From Methylorubrum extorquens (GTDB lineage Bacteria; Pseudomonadota; Alphaproteobacteria; Rhizobiales; Beijerinckiaceae), in assembly GCA_019695455.1 (NCBI GenBank), contig JAEUAC010000322.1, positions 1-10,965 on the forward strand: DNA of 10,965 nt. The letters run 5' to 3'. The notes under the pieces were generated by a model. The model made no database searches and was not told where the DNA came from. It was given only the letters and a program-made list of their open reading frames with translations. Shown here one piece after another: positions 6,373 through 10,965 of this stretch. The stretch's first letter is position 1. Every line of letters starts with the position of its first letter. The position numbers and the translations under genes were made by a program.

Positions 6373-6720
6373 GTCCGCTTCTCCTTCGTTCGGTAAGTCG
6401 TCCGGCTGTCGCGAGGGGACGCGGCCGCCGCTTCGAGATCAAGCTAGCGCGGTCCGCCCGCGATTAGTCGCCCGCCGATCCGGATCGCTCGGATCCGGAT
6501 CAAAAATATCCGAGTTGCGGCTAGCTCGGCTTAATGCTTCCTCTTCTACGGCCGGCACTGACCTGAGGGGCCCGTTGCAGTCGGCCGCTGGCCGGTCGCG
6601 GGTGGCCAGACGATGGCGGCCGTCTGCGACGGGAGGGATAATGCACGGGATGACGATGCAATGATGTTCCCGGAGGCGAGGCCCGGACGCGCGTCGAGCA
6701 TACAGGCGATCGGCGAGGCC
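6373..6720. other. Divergent intergenic region with palindromic repeats
   Basis: These 348 bases separate the PLD-nuclease start (minus) from the best PIN-like start (plus). They include two copies of GATCCGGATC and one of the few AT-rich patches in the window (CAAAAATATC, 6501-6510), so promoters for both directions probably lie here. An ATG at 6613 would extend the PIN frame, but codons 6613-6660 have poor third-position GC. No RNA gene or convincing reading frame is seen. Confidence 0.5.
6477..6501. repeat. Two tandem copies of palindrome GATCCGGATC, 15-bp period
   Basis: GATCCGGATC occurs at 6477-6486 and 6492-6501. Each copy is a perfect 10-bp palindrome, and they are separated by GCTCG. 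The spacing of one and a half helical turns, next to an AT-rich patch and upstream of the PLD-nuclease gene, resembles a paired operator. Binding by either small winged-helix protein of the window is possible but untested. Confidence 0.55.
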
Positions 6721-6921
6721 ATGATGGCCGACGACGCCCGCATCTATTTGGACGCGAACATCTCCATCCACTGCTTCGAGATGAGCCGGAGCGCCTGCGA
6801 CGAGCTGCTGAGCGCGCTCGAGGCGCTGGGCGCGCGCGTCCGGGTCTCGCTCTGGACCGCCAAGGAGACGTGGGAGCGCACGCTGGAGTGGAGCAGCAAG
6901 ACGCCGCTGGACACCGGGTGA
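6721..6921 (+). pseudogene. Truncated PIN-like domain protein
   Basis: The plus-strand frame from the ATG at 6721 (or the next ATG at 6724) encodes 66 residues, including IYLDANISIHCFE. The acidic Asp in a hydrophobic strand followed by Ala-Asn is the first catalytic motif of PIN-like nucleases. A helix (SACDELLSALEALG) and a second strand with VSLWTAKETWERTLE follow, matching the 'strand-helix-strand, then an acidic helix' beginning of long PIN-like proteins. Those proteins usually run to several hundred residues. Here a stop comes right after the first third of the domain and no continuation is evident in any frame downstream. Codon third positions are strongly GC-rich right up to the stop, so this was recently a real gene. 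A genuine 66-residue protein is the alternative. Only this fragment and the IS-cut exonuclease run on the plus strand. Confidence 0.5.
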
Positions 6922-7460
6922 CAACGCGGCGGGAGCGCCAACTAAACGGATCCGGACCTAATTGCTCCAGTGTCCGCGCGCGGCGGCACCGCTCTCGCCG
7001 TGGCCGAAGCCCCGCCGGATGGATTCAGGTCGGACTTTGAGCGTGTCCTGACCGCTGGACAATGCTGCTCGCGCCGGGCGCGCGCTACCGGGCCGTCACG
7101 TCGGAGACGGCGTAGCGCGTCCGCGCGCCCCGCTTGAAGCCAACTGTCGGTCCTTGCCGGAAGCTGTCGCAGCCCCTTCCAAGAGGAGCCGGAGCGCCGC
7201 AGCCGAACGCTAGCCTGCCTCGTCGCCGCTGCGGTCCTGAGGTAGTCGACGGCGGACATCGTCTGCAGCGCTTCGCGGACCGCGACTTCCGCCGTCCGCA
7301 TGGCCGGGACGGGACGCGCCGAAGTCCAAGGTTGAGGTTTTCGGCGTGCGCGGGATGGACCCGACGATCTCAAACGCCAACGGCCGCACGCTCTGCCGCA
7401 CCATCCCAGGTTCCTCCGAACGCATGCCTGGCCTCCCAGGCCGGAAAGCGCCTGCGCCGT
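6922..7460. other. Low-coding stretch between PIN fragment and winged-helix gene
   Basis: These 539 bases have no convincing intact gene. Codon third-position bias is weak in all frames between about 6925 and 7200. Between 7200 and 7404 the minus strand holds a likely frameshifted remnant. The imperfect inverted pair TGTCC (7045-7049) and GGACA (7057-7061) and the motif CGGATCCGGAC (6948-6958) were noted, but they do not define a transposon end. Confidence 0.45.
7210..7404 (-). pseudogene. Probable frameshifted remnant of a small protein gene
   Basis: The minus strand from ATG 7404-7402 has GGAGG about 9 bases upstream. It reads MVRQSVRPLAFEIVGSIP... with GC-rich third positions up to about 7312. 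After that this frame shows many A/T third bases until its TAG at 7210. The neighbouring minus frame becomes coding-like from about 7310, with an ATG at 7301 (MRTAEVAVREALQTMSAVDY...). The change of coding bias from one frame to the next around 7300-7320 suggests one original gene broken by a frameshift. Two separate short genes or a programmed shift are less likely. I recognise neither part. Confidence 0.35.
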
Positions 7461-7814
7461 TCAGCCGACCATCGACTTCAAAGTCTGGGCGTGCCCCATC
7501 GCCGCCTCCATCCTGTCCAGCGCGGTGGCGGAAAGGGTCAGCTCGTCGTCGAGGTCGCCGGAGCCGTCGCCGACGATCATCCCCATGCGATCGAGGTGCA
7601 TCAGCCAGCGCGACATCACCGTCGGCCGGACCGAGCCGCGCCGGGCGGCGTCGCGCCCCGTCAGGCTCCGCCCCTCGGCGTCGGCCACGAACAGCTCCAG
7701 AAGGAGATCCCAGGCCGGTTCTTCGAAGAGGTCGGCGGACAGCGTCTCGGTCCGGTTCCGGCGGAACCTCAGCATGGCGGCGGCCAGCTCTGCGGCGCTG
7801 TCTTTCGTCGGCAC
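7461..7814 (-). CDS. Small winged-helix DNA-binding protein, paralogue of 2844-3203
   Basis: This 117-residue protein starts at a GTG (7814-7812) with a purine-rich GGGAG about 7 bases upstream. LFEEPAWDLLLELFVADAEG (29-48) matches LFRDPAWDMLL of the other small regulator and leads into a helix-turn-helix (about 50-82: LTGRDAARRGSVRPTVMSRWLMHLDRMGMI). A short wing-like acidic strand pair (GDGSGDLDDELTLSATALDRM) follows. The layout is that of small MarR/winged-helix regulators, in which the first helices make the dimer. The recognition helix differs from its paralogue's, so the two should read different sites. It follows the 56-residue gene by 36 bases and may be transcribed with it and with the tni genes. 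Confidence 0.75.
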   Translation of the reverse strand: MPTKDSAAELAAAMLRFRRNRTETLSADLFEEPAWDLLLELFVADAEGRSLTGRDAARRGSVRPTVMSRWLMHLDRMGMIVGDGSGDLDDELTLSATALDRMEAAMGHAQTLKSMVG

Positions 7815-7850
7815 GGATTCTCCCTTCGGGACGACCGTGCCGCCCGTAGG

Positions 7851-8021
7851 TCACCGATGCAAGTCGCCCTCGGCCCGGGCGATGGCGCCGATGAGGTGCA
7901 GCCGCACGTCCTCGCTCTTCGCCGCCAGGACGAAGTCCTGCTCCCGGTCGGCCAGCTCGACGAGCTCCTCCAGCGCGGCCACCATCTCCCGGAGGCGGCG
8001 GTTCCGTCCGTCGTCCTGCAT
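7851..8021 (-). CDS. Very small helical protein (56 aa), unknown function
   Basis: ATG 8021-8019 is preceded by GAGGGAGGG a few bases upstream, a strong ribosome binding site. The frame runs 56 codons to a TGA at 7853-7851. The protein starts MQDDGRNRRLREMVAALEEL and ends with ARAEGDLHR. Heptad-like hydrophobic spacing (M13, L17, L20, L23, then F30, L32) suggests one long amphipathic helix or a helical hairpin able to dimerise. Third codon positions are almost all G or C. It lies between tniQ (94 bases upstream) and the winged-helix gene (36 bases downstream), on the same strand. It could be a small partner or modulator of that regulator. No family is recognised. Confidence 0.6.
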   Translation of the reverse strand: MQDDGRNRRLREMVAALEELVELADREQDFVLAAKSEDVRLHLIGAIARAEGDLHR

Positions 8022-8077
8022 CGCACCCTCCCTCGCGCCTGCGGATTAGATCGGATGACGATTAGAAAGTCGATGGC

Positions 8078-8092
8078 GTCCGCCCGGCGGAC
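8078..8092 (-). terminator. Small hairpin just after tniQ
   Basis: GTCCG (8078-8082) pairs with CGGAC (8088-8092) around a CCCGG loop, and the symmetry continues into the loop. It lies 23 bases past the tniQ stop. The stem is short and no T-tract follows, so this is a weak terminator candidate. Confidence 0.15.
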
Positions 8093-8115
8093 AGGTCGAA
8101 CCGTCGCTTCGTCCC

Positions 8116-9954
8116 TCAGACGAGCAGGGTGCGGTTTGCCTGGGACCGGTCGACGCCGCATGGGCCGATGCGCAGTCCGGTGGACCGGCTCCGCGCCGCG
8201 GCCGGTCCGACGCCGAGCCGGGAGGCCAGCTCGCCGATAGACATCCATTCGGAGGCGAGGGCGCGCACCTCGGCGAGCGGCACGACGGGAGCCTTCCCGA
8301 CGGGGGCCGGCCAGCTCGCCAAGACCGTGGCGGCGTTCCGCATGTGCAGGTTCAGTGTCGCGGCGGCGTCCGCCTGCGACATGAGCGGCGCGAGATCTCC
8401 CTCGCGGACCGACGCGGCCGCGGCGATCCCGCGAAGCTCCTCGACCGCTCCCGGCGCCACCATCAGCCGCGTCGAGAGCGGCGCTGTCCCGGTTTCCAGC
8501 CTCGCCGGCAGCCGCCGCTCCGCGACGGCCGCGAACCAGGACGCCCATGGCTTGAGGTCGCCCCCGACGCGCCGGGCGGCCGCGTTCATGCTGATCCAGG
8601 ACGCGTCGGAGGCGGCGTCCGCGGCCTCCGCGACCAGGCCCAACAGGCGAGCCAGCGAGGAGGCGAGGATCCTGGTCGTCTGGCCGTAGGGCGGTCCCGC
8701 GCCGCAGTCGACCGGCTCGAGCGCTCCGTCCAGGAGCATCAGCTCGACGCCGTAGCTCGGGACGCCGAGGTCCGCGGCCGCCTCCCTCGCCTGCGGACCG
8801 CGCCGCGGCGCGCGGAGGCGCTCCAGCGACGCGTTCGAGATGAGCGGGACGACGCGTTCGCCGCTCAGATGGAAGAGGGTCTCCACCTCGCCGCGCCTGC
8901 GGGATGAAGCCATGCCGACGACGCGGAGACCGGTCCCGACGACGGCCTGCTTGATCGGCGTCCCCAGGTGGAGGTTGCCGCGCAGGGCGTCGCGCAGCGT
9001 GCCGGCCACCGCGGCGACCGAGCGCCGGCGCTCCGGCGCGTCGGCGAAGGCGAGGAAGCGGAGGGTGGCGCCCCTGTTGCCGTCGCCCCCACGTCCCGCG
9101 CGGGTCGAAAGGCGTTCGCCCGCGAGCCGCTCTCCCGCGCTGGGCCAGTCGCCCAGCATGTCGACGGCCGCGGCCATCGCCTCCGCCGTCCGCAGCGGCT
9201 CTGCGTCGCCGCGCAGGAACGATCTGGCCGACGTTTCGACGCCAGGATCGTGGAGGCCGGCCACCGCGCACGCCGCCTCGACGACCCCTCCGGCGGTCAG
9301 CGCGGCGATGGCCGATGGGAAGGCGGCGAGGCTGTCGGCCGCCCTCCGCGGATCCGGATGCAGGAGGCCGCTCAGGCGCCGGAGCGACGGCCGGAGCCGA
9401 TCGGGCACGGAGAGCGTCCGCGCTCCGTCGAGCGGCCCTCCGCACCTGTCGCAGCGGTCGACGCCGCTGCTGTGCCTCCAGCGCTGCACGGCTCCGCAGT
9501 ATGCGGCCGGACAGGCGTCGGCGAGCGTCTCCCAGCTCTCCTCGCAGAAGGTCAGGCACCTCGCCGACCAGAGAAGGCGGTGGTGTGGCGACCCGCGGAG
9601 CGAAGCGGGGGAGAAGCGTCGCGCCCTGCGCTCGATCAGCCTGACGTCGATCGCGGTGGTCCCGAAGCGCCGCCGCCCTGGCTCGACTTCGGGATGCGCC
9701 CGTCCCCGCAGCTCGGAGACGTCGACCTCGAGCGCGGCCGCGACCGCCTCCAGGTCGACCTCCGCGTCATCGCCGGCGAAGGCGAGTTCCGGATAGTGGG
9801 GCCGGACCGCGCCGCCGAGCTGGGTGATCGCGAAGGGACCGGGAAGGAGCGCTTGCGAGGCCCTGTAGGCCAAGTAGCCGTCGAAGGACTCGCCGGCGAG
9901 CGGCTGGCGCCAGGGGCGTCGCCGCCCCGGATCCGATCCCGCCGCGACGCTCAC
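8116..9954 (-). CDS. tniQ: TniQ/TnsD-family transposition target-selection protein
   Basis: This 612-residue protein starts at a GTG that overlaps the tniB stop by four bases (GTGA). The N-terminus has the TniQ signature region (PLAGESFDGYLAYRAS, about 18-33). A cysteine cluster follows: Cys133, Cys137, Cys148, Cys153, Cys168 and Cys171 (RCDRCGG), the zinc-binding part of TniQ/TnsD proteins. In Tn7-like and Tn5053-like elements this protein selects the target and recruits the AAA+ regulator. At 612 residues it is longer than the roughly 400 of classical TniQ. The extra C-terminal region ends in a helix-turn-helix (about 570-600, MSIGELASRLGVGPAAARSRSTG), making it closer to TnsD in architecture, and this may give sequence-specific targeting. 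The usual Cys-x-x-His of the finger is not obvious. The gene appears intact. Confidence 0.85.
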   Translation of the reverse strand: MSVAAGSDPGRRRPWRQPLAGESFDGYLAYRASQALLPGPFAITQLGGAVRPHYPELAFAGDDAEVDLEAVAAALEVDVSELRGRAHPEVEPGRRRFGTTAIDVRLIERRARRFSPASLRGSPHHRLLWSARCLTFCEESWETLADACPAAYCGAVQRWRHSSGVDRCDRCGGPLDGARTLSVPDRLRPSLRRLSGLLHPDPRRAADSLAAFPSAIAALTAGGVVEAACAVAGLHDPGVETSARSFLRGDAEPLRTAEAMAAAVDMLGDWPSAGERLAGERLSTRAGRGGDGNRGATLRFLAFADAPERRRSVAAVAGTLRDALRGNLHLGTPIKQAVVGTGLRVVGMASSRRRGEVETLFHLSGERVVPLISNASLERLRAPRRGPQAREAAADLGVPSYGVELMLLDGALEPVDCGAGPPYGQTTRILASSLARLLGLVAEAADAASDASWISMNAAARRVGGDLKPWASWFAAVAERRLPARLETGTAPLSTRLMVAPGAVEELRGIAAAASVREGDLAPLMSQADAAATLNLHMRNAATVLASWPAPVGKAPVVPLAEVRALASEWMSIGELASRLGVGPAAARSRSTGLRIGPCGVDRSQANRTLLV

Positions 9955-10901
9955 GGCGCCACTCCGTCGAAGGGATTGCTCGCCAGGAAGCCTCGTCCGA
10001 CCGCGAACCGCTCCGCCGCCTCGCGCAGGTCGGCGGGCGAGATGACGCGGTCCCCGCGGCGCATGGCCTCCGCGAGCGCGAGGCGCACAATCTTCACGAA
10101 TCGGCGCACGATGCCGCCGGAGGCCGCGCAGAGCCTCTCGGCCGTGGCGGGGACGGCGAAGCCGGTCGGGGCAGCGACGAGGTCGAGGCGAGCCATCTCC
10201 GCATCGAACTCGTCGACGAAGGCCGACCAGATCGCGTCGTCGCCGGGGCGATGCCAGTCGAGGGGGCTGAGGTCGAGCTCCTCGTCGACGCGCTCGAACA
10301 GCAGGGGCGCCCGCTCGAGAACGACGGACGAGTCCTCCTCGCCGACGATGGCGACGGACGCGACGCCCGCGTCGACGATCCGCTCGCAGATGGCGTGGCC
10401 GATCGGACCGCTCATCGTGGGCCGGCGCGCCGCGCGGTTGAACTCGTCGAAGGCGAGGAGCCGCACCCCGGCGGCGCGAAGGCGGTCGTCGGCCTTCAGC
10501 CAGCGCAGCTGCGGCTTGCCGAGGTCCGGCCGCGGATCCTTGAGGGCCCGCAGGATCGCGCTCGGCACGGACTCCACGGAGCCGGCCGTGTCCATCGGGA
10601 CCCTGAGCACCGGGGAGGGCTCGTCCGGCAGCTCGGTCCGCGCGCGTTCGACGACGAGGTCGAGCGTCGCCGACTTGCCGACGCCGCGCGGCGCGATGAG
10701 GGTCACGACGCCGCAGGCCGCCCCCGGCGGCCTGGCGAGCGCGCCGTGCAGCGCCTGCATGAGGCCTTCGACCGCGTCGTCCTGCGGACCGTAGTCGACG
10801 CGGATCCCGTCCATCGCGCTCCAGGCCTCGGCGATGCGGCGCGTGACGGCCGCTTTGAAGGGGGCGTCGCCGCCGCCCTCCCCCGTCCCGCGGGCGCTCA
10901 C
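9951..10901 (-). CDS. tniB: TniB/TnsC-type AAA+ ATPase, transposition regulator
   Basis: This 316-residue protein starts at a GTG overlapping the upstream stop by four bases. The Walker A motif is at residues 70-77 (APRGVGKS), Walker B at 147-155 (RLLAFDEFN, with Asp152 and Glu153), and a sensor-1-like strand is at about 182-190 (SVAIVGEED). The C-terminal helical region contains SGGIVRRFVKIVRLALAEAM, usual for TniB/TnsC lid domains. The protein should oligomerise on DNA with ATP, link TniQ at the target to the transposase and confer target immunity. Length and motif order are typical for TniB and all catalytic residues are present. It forms one transcript with tniA upstream and tniQ downstream. 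Confidence 0.9.
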   Translation of the reverse strand: MSARGTGEGGGDAPFKAAVTRRIAEAWSAMDGIRVDYGPQDDAVEGLMQALHGALARPPGAACGVVTLIAPRGVGKSATLDLVVERARTELPDEPSPVLRVPMDTAGSVESVPSAILRALKDPRPDLGKPQLRWLKADDRLRAAGVRLLAFDEFNRAARRPTMSGPIGHAICERIVDAGVASVAIVGEEDSSVVLERAPLLFERVDEELDLSPLDWHRPGDDAIWSAFVDEFDAEMARLDLVAAPTGFAVPATAERLCAASGGIVRRFVKIVRLALAEAMRRGDRVISPADLREAAERFAVGRGFLASNPFDGVAP

Positions 10902-10965
10902 GCGCCAGCTCCGCCGCGGCGGCGGCGGGGCGGCAGGGCCGCCTTCGGCGCCGCCGGCCCGGCGT
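10898..10965 (-). CDS. tniA: Probable TniA transposase, C-terminal tail (cut by window edge)
   Basis: A minus-strand frame enters from the right edge and stops at TGA 10900-10898, overlapping the GTG of tniB by four bases. Its last 21 residues, including AAPKAALPPRRRRGG, form a basic, Pro/Ala-rich tail of the sort that ends Mu/TniA-type transposases. The call rests mainly on gene order: tniA precedes tniB and tniQ in Tn5053-like elements, with the same overlap style. The DDE core lies outside the window, so activity cannot be judged. Confidence 0.6.
   Translation of the reverse strand, partial: AGPAAPKAALPPRRRRGGAGA

Noticed and set aside
6546..6743. Minus-strand 65-codon frame antisense to the PIN-like start
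   Set aside because: No ribosome binding site, and the coding bias favours the plus-strand frame from 6721.
7045..7061. TGTCC...GGACA inverted pair as a possible transposon end
   Set aside because: Too short, with no internal repeats or target duplication. Tn7-like ends need several ordered binding repeats, which are absent.
7769..9559. 596-codon minus-strand open frame overlapping tniQ
   Set aside because: It is a shifted frame of tniQ with Arg-rich translation. The tniQ frame has the cysteine cluster and the GTGA overlap with tniB.
8968..10794. 608-codon plus-strand open frame antisense to tniQ and tniB
   Set aside because: It is antisense to two motif-bearing genes and itself lacks any recognisable domain.

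Overview
The window is a GC-rich accessory region from what is probably an alphaproteobacterium. Three things suggest this: the strong preference for G or C at third codon positions, the family of IS element at the left edge, and gene types common in sphingomonad and rhizobial islands. The taxonomic call is an inference without phylogeny. Almost every gene lies on the minus strand, so the region is best read from right to left. I see no tRNA, rRNA or CRISPR array.

Right part (about 7.4-10.97 kb): a Tn7-like/Tn5053-like transposition module, consisting of the C-terminal tail of a probable TniA transposase, a complete TniB/TnsC-type AAA+ ATPase and a large TniQ/TnsD-type protein. The three genes are joined by 4-base GTGA stop/start overlaps. 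A 56-residue helical protein and a small winged-helix protein follow on the same strand, and then a decayed stretch with a likely frameshifted remnant. I see no resolvase (tniR) gene downstream of tniQ.

Middle (about 2.3-7.4 kb): a short plus-strand piece of a PIN-like protein diverges from a single-HKD phospholipase D-like nuclease gene. After these, on the minus strand, come a LuxR-type HTH protein with a C-terminal membrane segment, a 117-residue protein of unknown function, and a set comprising a multi-pass membrane protein, a RadC/JAMM protein and a second small winged-helix protein. An 81-residue protein with a TTG start follows.

Left part (1-2.3 kb): a directly abutting pair (TAGATG) of an acidic 201-residue protein of unknown function and a 264-residue protein whose spaced D...ExK residues suggest a PD-(D/E)XK nuclease fold. 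A convergent DEDDh (DnaQ-like) exonuclease gene has lost its 5' end to an IS5-family element whose transposase start runs off the left edge.

The simplest reading is a TniABQ transposon with its cargo, or a genomic island bordered by it. The cargo carries three nuclease-like proteins (PD-(D/E)XK candidate, PLD, truncated PIN) and several small DNA-binding regulators, which would fit a defence or mobile-element conflict role. Neither transposon end can be located here, so whether all these genes travel together is an inference.
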